Part shown: positions 11,220 to 22,344 of the stretch, one piece after another | How positions within the stretch are numbered: the stretch's first letter is position 1 | How the letters are laid out: every line of letters begins with the position of its first letter | NCBI GenBank assembly: GCA_030674155.1 | Contig: CM060322.1 | Coordinates: 65,085,824 to 65,149,823 of the forward strand | Direction of reading: 5' to 3' | DNA: 64,000 bases | Origin: Stramonita haemastoma | Taxonomy: Eukaryota > Mollusca > Gastropoda > Neogastropoda > Muricidae | Translations under genes and position numbers: made by a program | The notes under the pieces: model-generated | The model's input: only the letters and a program-made list of their open reading frames with translations | Told to the model about the DNA's origin: nothing | Databases searched by the model: none

Positions 11220-11910
11220 GCTGCGCACAAAGAGAACGCTTGCTCGCGCCAAAAGCAAGCGCAATAAAGCAAGTGCGTGTAATGAAAGCGCTTGCTTGTC
11301 GTTGAGGTGGACATATAGAAACCCTGAAAATCGCGCTTGTGGCTGGTAGAATTTTGTCATTTGGCACCATGGCGGATTCAAGTGGAGACGAACTATTGTT
11401 GCTGGACAGTGTTTTGCTGAAAATTATCCTAGGAAAACGCAAAAGAATGGGCGTTCATGAGATAAATAAAAGAAGGCAAATGGAAAGTGAATATTATCAT
11501 TTGTTTCCTTTGCTTAAAAGGAGCCCTTCTCGTTTTCAGTCCTACTTGAGAATGAGCCAAGATACATTCAACTATATCTTAGAACAAATTGAACTGGAGA
11601 TAACAAAGAACTGGTGCAACTGGCTCCAACAGTCAATTCTGCAAGAGGAGTGTCTATTTATTACATTCATTTGAGTCATCCTTAGTTGAAATGCACGTGT
11701 ATATACCGTTGTTTATAAGTATGAAGACGCTTGCTCGGATAAAGAATTAACTTTTGATTCTTTACGCTTCCCAAGCGTTGCTTGAAATCGCAGGCGTGAT
11801 AAAGCGAGTGTGCTTTTTGTGCGGCACAAACAAATTTTGAACAACATTACAAGCGCTTGCTTTATCGTGCTCGCTTTCATCGCGATCAAGCATTCTCTTT
11901 GTGCGCACCC
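11220..11910 (+). mobile_element. PIF/Harbinger-type DNA transposon, internally deleted
   Basis: A 691-bp element bounded by long imperfect terminal inverted repeats: the left end 'tgcgcacaaagagaacgcttg' region matches the reverse complement of 11850-11910 over about 60 bp. It is flanked by a TTA direct duplication (11217-11219 and 11911-11913), the TWA-type target of PIF/Harbinger elements. Removing the element plus one TTA restores the reading frame of the surrounding minus-strand ORF. It keeps the start of a transposase, so it is an intermediate between autonomous element and MITE. Confidence 0.85.
11369..11674 (+). pseudogene. Harbinger transposase N-terminal remnant
   Basis: An ATG in good Kozak context ('caccATGg') opens a frame of about 100 codons. 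It contains 'VHEINKRRQMESEYYHLFP' and 'RFQSYLRMSQDTFNYIL', matching the N-terminal region of PIF/Harbinger-type transposases. The DDE catalytic part is absent because the element is internally deleted; the last codons read into non-homologous sequence. Confidence 0.75.
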
Positions 11911-13599
11911 TTAGGCCTGGCACCAACAGGTTTCTCGCTGGTCTGCCATGGGGAGAAGTTCTGTCTCCAACTGAATTTAGGACAGAGTCACCAATGAGTA
12001 ACTCTTGGCTGGCAGTGGGGACAGTCTTTCTCAGTAGTGCCTCCAAAGGTGTTGGGGGAGGAGATGGTGGAGGGGATACTTTGGAGTTGACAGAAGAAAC
12101 GTAATTTTTCAGCAGTTTACTTTGGGTGGGGAGGAGGGGAAGGGTGGAGGGGGTTGTTTGGGACTGGGATTTTGGTCAGGATAAAGGGGTGAACACTTAT
12201 TATTAGTGGGGATTGTGGAGATAATTTCTTAATCTATTGGGGTGTCTGATATTTTAGAGAGGGAGTCACTTAGGAAAATTTTGGAGATGGTTGTTTGTTT
12301 GTCAGTGTGAGACTTTGGAGTGGAGGTGACTGAATGTTTGATGGAGTGGGATGGTAGCTATGATGTAGTAGTTGATGGTGGTGTTTTCTTTAATTGGTTG
12401 ATTTCTTTGTTAATATGCTTTTGCCAGTTGTTGAAAGCAGAGAGGCTTTTGGCTTGATTGTTAACTGTTTTCTGCAATTGAGGGGTTTGCTGAGTAAGGT
12501 CAGCAATGGTTGACTTCAGTGTTTGTTCTGTGGCTTTTAAGTGGTTATTTGGACAGTGCTGTCCTTGCTGGTGCTGGCTGTTATCTCTATCTCTTGGTGT
12601 AAGTGTTTGTTCTCTGTCTGAATGTTCAACCTGTGCTTTGAGGGCAGTGATGGTGGAGATGGGTGCGGACAGCTGGCAGTGAACTTGTGTGAGTGGGGGT
12701 AGGGCTGATGTAGCCAAGCTAACGAGACTGGGTGGAGATTTTGTGTGGATGTGTAATTTTGTGGGACTTGGTTGTGAAGGCAGAGAGAGATGGTCTGAAG
12801 TAGGTATAGAAAGGCTAGACTCAGGAAAAGGGGTGGTTCTGGGACTGGATGGAGAGGGGGTGGTTAAGGTGAAGGTACGAGGTTGGATCAAGGGGGTTCT
12901 GGGTGAGAGGTGTCGTTGTCAAGGGAGTGGGATAGGGGGGTTGTGTCAATACACAGAGAGTCAGCTGGAGGGACAGAAAAGAACTGGGGTTGCTGGGGAG
13001 ATGGTTCAGTGGGGATGACATCAGCTGAGCACTGAGGGAGCTGGCTTGGAGGTGGGGAGGAAGGAGGGGAAGGATGAGGAGACGGCGCAGGCAACTGTTT
13101 GTCTCCTGGCAACATGTGGGAAAAACTGTCCACTACTGGGGGGAGGGTAATGGCAGGCAAAGCTTCACCTGCAGGTAGATGCACAAGGTCAGCAGGTGCA
13201 GTGATGGCTAACAAAGTTCCAGGCACAGGCAGATACACAAGGGAGGAAGAGGGATCAGTGAGATTTCCATTTCTAGCACAATCACATATACTTTTTACTA
13301 TATTCTTTAAAATGTCATATTTTCTCTCCAACCACGCCTGGCATGTGTTTCCTTGTATCAGTATGGTCCCTGTTGTACGAAGTAGTATGAATGTCAGTAG
13401 CTTTGAATTGCCAAGGAAGAGCTGTAAGAATGTTTTGAAAAGTTGTGGTGGAAGTGTAGCTAAGTAAATGTCTAGATCTGGTATTATTTCTTTTGATTTT
13501 GTTAAGTCATGCCATGTGGTTGTTGCAGTCTGACTTAAAGTGTGTCTATGTATCTGTTGTGTAGCACTGTTCTCCACGTAGGTAGGTCTTTGGGAGCTG

Positions 13600-14300
13600 A
13601 TACGAATTTTACCTGACGACTGTCTCTAGTGAACTTAATGTTTTCTAATGATAATGAATGCTTGGCACTTTCTGATCTGGTTGTTGGTCGCAATGTGGAA
13701 GGTGTGCTGGAGGTAGCACAGAATCACATACCTAATTATAAAAAAGAAAAGTCAGGGCAAAAGAAAAGTCACAGAAAAAAGAAAAAAAGTCACAGTGTAA
13801 GTAAAAGTGGAGAGCCACCCACCAACCCTCATTGCGAGGGAAGGTTTGACGTGGCCCTCACATGGTTCAGGTCTCTATTGGAATGACATTATTTATTTTG
13901 CATTAAATTAAACACGTTAAGTTTACAGACACATACCCGAATTATACAGCAGTTGGCACTCACTCACATACTGGAAACAGCCACTTCCATAACTTCTGTA
14001 ACACTTTTCACCAAATCACCAAGTAAGTAGAGGCTGAGGGAGGCGGGGAGGGGGGGGGGAGGCATAGGCCCTGATGGGAGGCTGTCAATAGCCCTCAATA
14101 CAAACTAGGCCTAGTGGTGATACTATGGCAATCCATCTCCATGGTAAGGAGTCATAGTATTTGGCTGAAGGCTATGTAGGCCTACACACAACACACAATC
14201 AGGAAGGGGTGGATGGCCAGAGACAGACAGACAGACAGATAGACAAACAGAGTTGAACCAGCAAGACAGTGAGACGGACAGACAGACAGACAGAGAGACT
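13600..14300. other. non-coding intergenic or intronic DNA
   Basis: No gene is recognised. It holds A-rich DNA (13738-13800), a poly-G tract near 14045-14060, and two short (GACA)n runs (14220-14240 and 14275-14295) just downstream of the minus-strand exon at 14309. Confidence 0.5.
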
Positions 14301-14308
14301 ATACTTAC

Positions 14309-14517
14309 ACACTGTGGCCTCTTTTTACCCAGCTGGTCTTCAGTCCATGTTTGGGAGGAAAAGCTTTTCTGCACTATATCCTCAAAGTCCTCTTGGAACT
14401 TGTGGATGTGAGACTGGTCCGTGGCGTAGATGTACACAGTGACGGTGTCGGGGTAGGTCTGGCTGACGTCATACATCTCGAAGCGCTTCTTGCTGGGGAA
14501 CCAGCCACCCCCTGTCT
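14309..14517 (-). CDS. host gene exon 4: KH/RRM-like segment of a macro-domain (PARP14-like) protein
   Basis: 209 nt on the minus strand with acceptor 'tgtttcag' (14518-14525 region) and consensus donor 'gtaagtat' (14308 downward). It begins with two bases completing a phase-1 codon from exon 3 and gives 69 clean codons in high-GC, non-repeat sequence unlike its surroundings. Readable motifs: 'GGGWFPSKKRFEMYDV', 'DTVTVYIYATDQSHIHKF', 'EDFEDIVQKSF'. The beta-alpha pattern resembles the small alpha/beta modules that follow macro domains in PARP14-type proteins; this is an inference. The exon ends in phase 0. No following exon was found between 1 and 14300. Confidence 0.75.
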
Positions 14518-14525
14518 CTGAAACA

Positions 14526-14851
14526 GGAAACAAGGGCCAGTTAGGGGCAGGGGAAGCAGGGCTGTAAAGAAGAGACAGTCAGGAAACAAGGGCCAGTTAG
14601 GGGCAGGGGAAGCAGGGCTGTGAGGAAGAGACAGGAAACAAGGGCTAGGTAAGGGCAAAGAAAGCAGGGTTGTGAGGAAGAGACAGTCAGGAAACAAGGG
14701 CTGGTTAGGGGCAGGGGAAGCAGTGCTGTGAGGAAGAGACAGACAGGAGACAAGGGCCGGTTAGGGGCCATGGAAGCAGGGCTGTAAAGAAGAGACAGTC
14801 AGGAAACAAGGGCTAGTTAAGGGCCATGGAAGCAGGGTTGTTGGGAAGAGG
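14526..14851. repeat. 56-bp minisatellite, six units, abutting the exon
   Basis: Units start at 14526, 14582, 14634, 14690, 14746 and 14802 (lengths 56, 52, 56, 56, 56 and about 50). On the minus strand most units carry a pyrimidine run followed by ACAG ('tctcttctttacag' or 'tctcttcctcacag'), resembling 3' splice sites. The array begins within 10 nt of the real acceptor of exon 4. Confidence 0.9.
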
Positions 14852-15115
14852 CAGCTAGCTCAGTAGCCAGAGCATTTGCTGTCCCCAAGCTAAGGTTAAG
14901 CATTGCTGAGCATGTTACCTTGTGATTGGATGACTGTTTGTGCACCTTGGCAATGCAGTTTTCCAGTTTATCAAGCTGTAAATGGGTACCTGCCTTCATT
15001 AGGGACAAGGAAGGTAAAGCAGCAAGAAAGAAGAGATGGGCACCACCTCCAAAACACTGACCCCTAGATAAGGTGAGGTCTCTGAAACCTTACTCTTTAA
15101 CAACAACATAGGTCA
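14846..15115 (+). mobile_element. decayed tRNA-derived SINE
   Basis: A tRNA-like head with a Box-A-like 'tagctcagtagccagagcatt' is followed by a weak Box B, then 'accttggcaatgcag' and 'gtaaatgggtacctgc' as in tRNA-derived invertebrate SINEs. It ends near 'aacaacaac' at about 15108. It is not an intact tRNA. Confidence 0.5.
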
Positions 15116-15264
15116 TGAGAATACCTTTACCTTGACCGCCTCACTACCTTTAACCTCTGTTGTTGGACAGTGGTTGTCCGAGTTGAGAGAGTACTGTGAC
15201 TGCAGTTGATCTGCCCTAGTTAGGCAATGCAGCAATACCATTGCATCACTACTGAAATCTTGAC

Positions 15265-16374
15265 ATGATATTCTCCCTACACCAGCTTCAGGAGAAATGC
15301 AGAGAACAACACAAATCCCTCTACATAGCCTTCATAGACTTGACCAAGGCCTTTGACCTAGTCAGCAGGGAAGGGCTATTCAACATCCTTCCAAAAATTG
15401 GTTGCCCCCCAAAACTTCACAGTCTCATCAGATCCTTTCATGATGACATGAAGGCAACAATCCAGTATGAGGGCAGCATGTCCAACCCATTTGACATCAA
15501 GAGTGGAGTCAAGCAAGGCTGTGTCCTTGCTCCCACCCTCTTTGGTATCTTCTTTGCCCTGCTCCTAAAGCACGCTTTTGGAACTGCAACAGAGGGTGTA
15601 TACCTACGCACCAGATCCAGCAGTCGACTATTCAACCTGGCTCGGTTGAAATCAAAAACAAAAGTGATGGAGAAAACAATTAGGGACATGCTTTTTGCTG
15701 ATGATTTTGCTGTCACTTCTCACACTGAGCAAGAACTCCAATGCCTCATGGATAGGTTTTCCCAGGCCTGCAAAGACTTTGGCCTGATGATCAGCCTGAA
15801 AAAGACCAATGTGCTGAGCCAGGACGTGGTAACTACACCAGCAATCTACATCGATGACTACCAGCTCGATGTCGTACACCAGTTCACATACTTGGGATCC
15901 ACCATCAGTGACAACCTATCCCTTGATGCTAAGATCAACAAGCGCATCGGCAAGGCTGCTACAACCTTAGGACGCCTCACTACCCGTGTCTGGGAGAACC
16001 CAAAGCTGACAATTTCCACCAAGATGGCAGTGTACAATGCCTGCATCATCAGCACTCTCCTATATGGCAGTGAAACATGGACAACATACTCCAAACAGGA
16101 GTGCAAACTGAACAGCTTCCACCTGCACTCTCTCCGTTGCATCCTCGGCATCCACTGGAGTGACAAAGTTACCAACGCTCAGGTCCTCGAGGTTGCAGGT
16201 CTTCCCACCATGTACACACTCCTCAGAGAATGCAGACTCAGATGGCTCGGTTACGTGCGAAGGATGGAGGATGGACGCATTCCTAAAGATCTCCTCTATG
16301 GTGAACTTGCCTCCGGCAAGAGAAGCATTGGCCGCCCCAAACTGCGCTACAAAGACTCTGCAAGCATGACATGA
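15265..16374 (+). pseudogene. RTE-like LINE ORF2 (reverse transcriptase), 5'-truncated
   Basis: A long open frame of about 369 codons starting inside the RT domain. Visible: 'AFIDLTKAFDLVSREG' (first catalytic Asp), 'SGVKQGCVLAPTLFGIFF', 'MLFADDFAVTSHT' (FADD), 'FTYLGSTISDN' and 'LLYGSETWTTY', the last typical of RTE-like elements. Fingers, endonuclease and 5' end are missing, with truncation at about 15265. The frame stops at a TGA that overlaps the ATG of the next small ORF (ATGA at 16371-16374). Confidence 0.85.
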
Positions 16375-16690
16375 AAGCCCTGGACATCAACACAGAGAAC
16401 TGGGAGGAGGTAGCGGCTGACCGCAGCAAATGGCGCAGTGTTCTCCACAAACAGCTGAAGTGTGGTGAAGAAAAGATCCACACTGCAGCAAATGAAAAGA
16501 GAGCCAAGTGGAAGGCATGTGTTCCAGCCACCTCAACAAGCCACATCTGCATCAGATGCAACAGAGACTGCCACTCCCGCATCGGACTGACCAGCCACAG
16601 CCGGCATTGTCACTGAACAAATGACCTGTCTTTTGGCACGAATTCCATAGTCAACACCGACTGACGGAGGCCTACTACTATTAGCATAAA
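16371..16690 (+). pseudogene. RTE-like LINE C-terminal zinc-finger piece and 3' end
   Basis: An 81-codon frame beginning with the overlapping ATGA carries 'ENWEEVAADRSKWRSVLHK' and ends with a C2H2-like finger (CIRCNRDCHSRIGLTSHSRH). In related elements this is the C-terminus of ORF2. The 3' end reaches about 16680 ('ccgactgacggaggcctac'), matching the end of the copy at 50217. Confidence 0.8.
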
Positions 16691-17100
16691 CAAACTACGT
16701 CATAGTTTATACAGGGAGCCCTTTGGGGTTGATTTACTTCAATATCAGAACCATTCAGAATAATAACATTTCAGCAGGAAAGGCCTGTCAGTTTGCACAA
16801 GAGTAACAGCACAACCTCCCATTCACTCCAACTCCTATGTGTATTGGCGCTTCACAGTCGGGTGGCCACAGGGTTACAAGCTCTCTTACTTTTCCTTGTT
16901 TACTGTAGAAGAACGTATTTTTGTTGACTGTGATAGTGTCTGTTGTGAAAGGAGGGTACCTGTGATACAGTGATGAATCAGTTTGGGCTTTTTGTTGTAT
17001 GGTAGTGGTGTATTAGTGTGTGCAATTTTTGTTGTGTTAATGCCTTCAATTTTGAAAACAGCAGCCATGTTTACGCAGGTACAGGTACCTTACATTTGTT
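16690..17100. other. no gene recognised
   Basis: Unique-looking AT-rich DNA between two LINE fragments. No tail repeat, TIR or ORF of note was seen. Confidence 0.4.
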
Positions 17101-19856
17101 TTATTCACGAGACAAACTTTTAGAAATGAAATCTGTTTTTAGCTCTTATTCCTGTTTCAGTGACATTTCTCTGGAGTTACGTGCTGACTGCAACAATGCT
17201 GGGACTCATGAGCATAGTCATCCACAAAAGAGAGGCTGCAGGAGAGGAGTCAGATGCCGTTTAAGACGTTTTAGATTGCAGCCATCTTTACCCTCTATTA
17301 TTTTATCAAATGTGCGATCAATCAGGCCCAATGGATGCAATTTTAACTTTGATGAACTACAAGCCAACATGCAATTTTTATCTGAATACAAGAATTCTCG
17401 TTTACTTTGTTTTACTGAAACTTGGTTTAGTAATATTATTTGTGATGAGAGTGTGGCTTTGAATGGTTTTGGTACGCCCTATCAAATGGACAGAGAGAAA
17501 GAAGCAAGTGGAAAAAAAACAAGGTGATGGCGTGTGCCTGTACGTGAATGAAAGTTGGTGTGCAAGAGGGAATGTCAAGGTGAGAAAGCAAGTGTGGAGC
17601 AGGAATGTTGAATTGTTGTCCTGTCTCTTCACCCTAAATATTTGCCAAGGAGTTTGGCCAGGTGTTTGTGATGGTATGTTATGTTCAGCCATCTGCCTGT
17701 GCTGCCATGGAGATCACCAACACTGTACACAAACTGCAAGTAAAAGCTCCCGGACTTGCCCTGTTTTGTGCTTGGCAATTTTATTCACCGTGATTTAAAA
17801 CATGTTTTGCCTTGTTTTAAACAATACATTGTTTGTTTTACTGGCCAAAATCGAATTTTAGACGATTGTTTTGGAAATACTTAAGATGCACTTAAGCCTG
17901 TTGCTCTCCCACCCCTTGCAACATCAGACCGCAGTACAGTCTATCTCATGCCTGCTTATAAACCCAAAATTAAAACTGACCCTGTTGTGAAAAAAAGAGT
18001 GATAGTGTGGACAAAGGAAAGTGTGGAAGAGTTGAAAGGTTGTTTTGAGTGTCCTGACTGGAGTGTGTTTCTTGACTTGAGTGAGAATGCTGATGAGGTG
18101 ACTGATGTTGTGCATGATTATATTTCTTTTTGTGAAAATGTAATAATTCCACAAAAAAAACTGTAAAACTATTCCCCAACAAAAAGCCTTGGGTAACAAA
18201 AACACTAAAATGATCTCTTAACAAAAAGAAAATAGCTTTTCAGAGTAGTAATAAAATGGCTTGCAGAGCAATTCAAAAGAAACTCCAAACAGAAATTCCG
18301 GAGGGTAAAAAAATATACAAAGAGAAAGTTGAACAACAGGTTCAAAGGGGTCATCTGGCAAAGGCATGGAGGAGGTTAAAGGTACTTTCAGGGCAGGCAA
18401 ACACAAAAACATCAGCACAGTCAATGCCATTAGAGGAACAAAAAGCTTTTTCTGACAACCTAATGATTTCTACTGCCGCTTTGAGCGTGAAGATAATAAA
18501 CATGAGCTTGAATCTGTTCTTTTTAACCTGCAAAAAAATGTTCGTGATAATGATTCAGATGATGATGATTTAATTGTTGATTCTAAACATGTGAAATTAG
18601 TATTTAAAATGTTACATGTGAGAAAGGCTGTGGGTGTGGATAGTATTTGTTGGCGGCTTTTAAAATCCTGTGGTGGACAGCTGTGCCGTGTTTTTAGTGA
18701 TTTGTTTACTTTGTCTTTAAAAGCGTGCCATGTAGGTAGTCTCTGGAAAAAAAATCAATAATCTGTCCTGTTCCAAAAAATAATCACCCCAAATCTTTAA
18801 ATGATACAGACCAGTAGCCCTCACACCAATAGTAATGACATGCTTTGAAAGAATCATTCTGAAACAGTTTCTTCTCTCCAGTTCCCCATATCTGAATCCT
18901 CAACAATTTGCATACAAAACCAATAAAAGTATAAATGATGCTACCATTATCTTGCTGCACAATGCTTACTGTCACCTAGAAAAACCTCTACTCTTTTGTT
19001 CGTATACTTTTTGTCGACTTTTCCTCTGCCTTTAATACTATTCAGCCCCATCCACTAGCACTTACACTACTCTCTATAAACGTCTGTACTCGGCTTATTC
19101 TCTGGATAATGAGTTTTTTGACGGAAAAAACACAGTTTGTCTGTTTTCAGAAAGCAATATCGACTAAAAGATCAACTTCTACTGGTTCTCCCCAAGGCAC
19201 TGTTCTGTGTCCCATTCTTTTCACCCTTTACACTAATGATTGCACTGGCTCTAATCTAATACCTTTAACCAAATATTCTGATGACTGCTCTGAAAGACCT
19301 GTCTAACTCCCGTGTCATGTATTTTCAACAAGTTGAAGAGTTTGGCTCCTGGTGCAAACAAAATTGTCTAGACTTGAACGTTAAAAAGACACAGGAAATG
19401 TTAACTGATTTTCGTAAAAACCCTGAGCCTATACCAAATCTTTTCATTGATGGTGTAATGGTTGAACATGTCCATGAGTATAAATATCTAGGTACTGTTA
19501 TTGACAATGCACTGAATTTTAATGCTAATACAGATCTTGTGAATAGAAAATGCCATTCTTGCATCTTTTTACTTCAAAAGGTCTGTAGTCTTCAGGTAAA
19601 CATGAAAGTTTTACTGAATTTTTATTGTTTTATGGAGCCCGTTCTCTCCTTCTCCTTGCTGTTTTGGCACAGAAGCCTTACTGCCAAAAACAGAAATATA
19701 CTGAACAGGATTGTAACCAGATGTGGCAAAATTGTGGGCAGTGAGCAAATGAAACTGAATGATTTGTATGAATGCTGTGTGAGAGATACAGCCAGACAGA
19801 TTGTAACTGACCGTACCCATGTGCTAGCAAAATACTTTGAACTTCTCCTATCTTAA
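17100..19856 (+). pseudogene. CR1/L2/Rex-group LINE, endonuclease plus RT, heavily frameshifted
   Basis: A chain of frames on the plus strand. The endonuclease start is at 17290-17520 ('PSIILSNVRSI', 'LLCFTETWF' with catalytic Glu) and continues frameshifted through 17560-17940. A linker at 17948-18570 is followed by RT pieces: 'FSSAFNT' (about 19025), 'STGSPQGTVLCPILFTLYTND' region (19175-19250) and 'KYSDDC' (19272, in place of FADD). The C-terminal part 19281-19856 has 'EYKYLGTVIDNALNF'. Many stops and shifts; dead. Clade by memory of RT motifs only. Confidence 0.75.
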
Positions 19857-19979
19857 AAGCACTACAGAGTGCCCAAATCTAAGACTCTGGCTATAAAACT
19901 GGTTTTATTCCCACCTTAATTATGCTGCTTAATAAGTGAATGACAATAAGTCTGAACTAACCCGTAGTAAGACAGTGAG

Positions 19980-20235
19980 ACAGCCAGAGAGAGAGAGGAA
20001 GATTTAGATTTAGATTTTAGATTTAGATTTATTCTTCTATATCGAGGATAATAGAATAAGCACTCTTGTGCTTTTTTACATCCAGTCCCCGTGTGTATGC
20101 AGTTTTTGTAAATGTTATCTATTCCCACCGGCACACAATGGCCTACTCTTACGAAAAGCGGAACAGGATTTAACATGTGCGCAAGGTGTTCTGTGTGCAT
20201 TCCCACACGGGCCCTCGGTTTAAAGTCTCATCTGA
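19980..20235 (-). mobile_element. SINE family A, 5'-truncated copy
   Basis: On the plus strand the copy starts with a (GATTTA)n tail at 19999-20030, then the 3' module 'tatcgaggataatagaataagcactcttgtgc' and the central block up to 'aaagtctcatctgaagg', and stops at a GA repeat where a second copy begins. The tRNA head is missing. Confidence 0.8.
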
Positions 20236-21026
20236 AGGAGAGAGAGATTTGATTTTGATTGATTTGATTGATTTTGATTTATTTTTTTTATATCGAGGAT
20301 AATAGAATAAGCACTCTTGTGCTTTTTTTCATCCAGTCCCCGTGTGTATGCAGTTTTGTAAATGTGACGCTCCGCCACGAAATGAGTCGCTTAGCACATT
20401 ACCCAATTTTGCTCTATGAGCCATTAAAGGCAGGTAGGGGTCAAGTTGCCAATTTTGAGATTTTGATTAATTATTAAACTATATCCGTTTATCTACCTTA
20501 TAATGAAATATCAAGGCATAATTTTTATCCCTTTTGCTTTTAAATGTGTTTTGAAAATACCCAAGCCCTCATTCTGACAACGTGTTACGAAAATAAACTT
20601 GTCCGTTTCTCATTTTGCCACTTCCTGTAGTCTATCATTTCAACTTGTAATAACTTTGCACAGAATTGTCCGATTTTCAATCTGTTTTTTGTATTTGATA
20701 GCCACTTTATTGCACATCAAAAACATGTCAATAACTAAAAATTGACCTCATGTGCACTCCGTCTCATTATGTGGTGGAGCGTCACAAATGTCATCTGTTC
20801 CCACCGGCACACGATGGCCTACTCTTACGAAAAGCGGAACAGGATTTAACGTGTGCGCAAGATGTTCTGCGTGCATTCGCACACTGGGCCTCGGTTTAAA
20901 GTCTCATCCGAAGGACTTTTGGGGAGAGTGGAGTCAGCACTGATGCTAACTCCAGAAGAAAAATCTCCTCGACCGGATTCGAACTCGGGTCGTCAAATTG
21001 CTAGCGCAATGTTCTGACCACTAGAC
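20236..21026 (-). mobile_element. SINE family A, full copy, split by a MITE
   Basis: Minus-strand SINE. The tRNA-like head is at 21026-20970 (Box A 'tagtggtcagaacattgcg', Box B 'gagttcgaatccggtcg'), the central block at 20925-20800, the 3' module at 20345-20280 and the (GATTT)n tail at 20280-20243. A 422-bp MITE sits at 20364-20785. The best complete comparison is 33703-34063. Confidence 0.85.
20364..20785. mobile_element. 422-bp MITE (TIR DNA transposon, non-autonomous)
   Basis: Terminal inverted repeats of about 23 bp (left 'GTGACGCTCCGCCACGAAAT', right end the reverse complement with two or three mismatches) are flanked by AAAT direct repeats (20360-20363, 20786-20789). Removing the element and one AAAT restores the uninterrupted SINE sequence 'tgtaaatgtcatctg' seen in other copies. 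The interior is AT-rich and non-coding. The superfamily is not assigned; a 4-bp duplication narrows it. Confidence 0.85.
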
Positions 21027-21039
21027 TAGAGAGAGGGGG

Positions 21040-21135
<96 letters not shown>

Positions 21136-21187
21136 ATTTATTCTTTTATATTGAGGATAATGGGATAAGCACTCTTGTGCTTTTTTA

Positions 21188-21280
<93 letters not shown>

Positions 21281-21290
21281 GCGGGAAAAC
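21027..21290. repeat. (GA)n - SINE tail fragment - (GT)n
   Basis: (GA)n at 21042-21130 is followed by a 60-bp SINE family A 3' module in minus orientation (21131-21190), then (GT)n at 21190-21278. The SINE fragment is embedded exactly between two microsatellites. Confidence 0.9.
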
Positions 21291-21509
21291 AAAACAGATT
21301 AAAAAAACAACAACATAAAATCCTTTAAACGCAAAAAGCTATATGAAAACACATTTCTATATTCAGATGGTAAGAATACAGTTTGAATCCAACATTACAA
21401 CCAAAACACTCCTCTCTATAATAAGTCTAGGATAGAATATGTGAAGGTGGAAGTTGGAGGGGAAAGGAAAGGGAAAGGAAGCAAAAGAGAGGGAGGCAAG
21501 GCAAGGCAA

Positions 21510-22105
<596 letters not shown>

Positions 22106-22248
22106 GGGGTGGGGGCCCGGGAGAGAGTGAGATTCAGTGCTCAGGTAAATAAAGAGATTTTAAAGTGTAGGAATGGCTACCTTTTATCATTCTAAACTTC
22201 TCTCAATATTTTGATGGAAAAAATATTCATTAAAAAAAAATCATTGAT

Positions 22249-22312
22249 ATTTGTTTTTATCATACAATATGTTATAACAGTTTGGTTTATGTGTGTGTAC
22301 GTGTGCGTTTGC
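22249..22312. repeat. direct repeat copy left of the I-like LINE
   Basis: 'atcatacaatatgttataacag' and surrounding sequence match 26152-26225, so the I-like LINE lies between two diverged direct repeats. The similarity may extend to about 130 bp. Confidence 0.65.
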
Positions 22313-22344
22313 GCACCTGCATGTGTGTGTGTATGTGTGTGTGT

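Larger units (their letters stand above)
10480..13577 (-). pseudogene. LINE-ORF1-like protein with coiled coil and SGNH-like domain, interrupted
   Basis: Starting at ATG 13577, the minus strand encodes an N-terminal alpha-helical part (about 90 residues), a Pro/Ser-rich linker (to about 12700), a Gln/Lys-rich coiled-coil stretch (about 12650-12360) and then, after breaks, an SGNH/GDSL-hydrolase-like part. That part has 'LLIGDSVLNSV' (block I Ser at about 11985) and, beyond an inserted DNA transposon, 'VTFHVGINNC' (block III-like, about 11130). A last piece 'GPLGGTLRSTFHHF' lies near 10650; the expected C-terminal Asp-x-x-His pair is not seen. Coiled coil plus esterase is known in ORF1 proteins of CR1-group LINEs, so a LINE ORF1 is the favoured reading. 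Several stops and shifts make it a pseudogene. A domesticated or host-derived origin is not excluded. Confidence 0.55.

Noticed and set aside
12689..13018. Plus-strand Gly-rich ORFs
   Set aside because: Antisense of the Pro-rich linker of the minus-strand ORF1-like protein.
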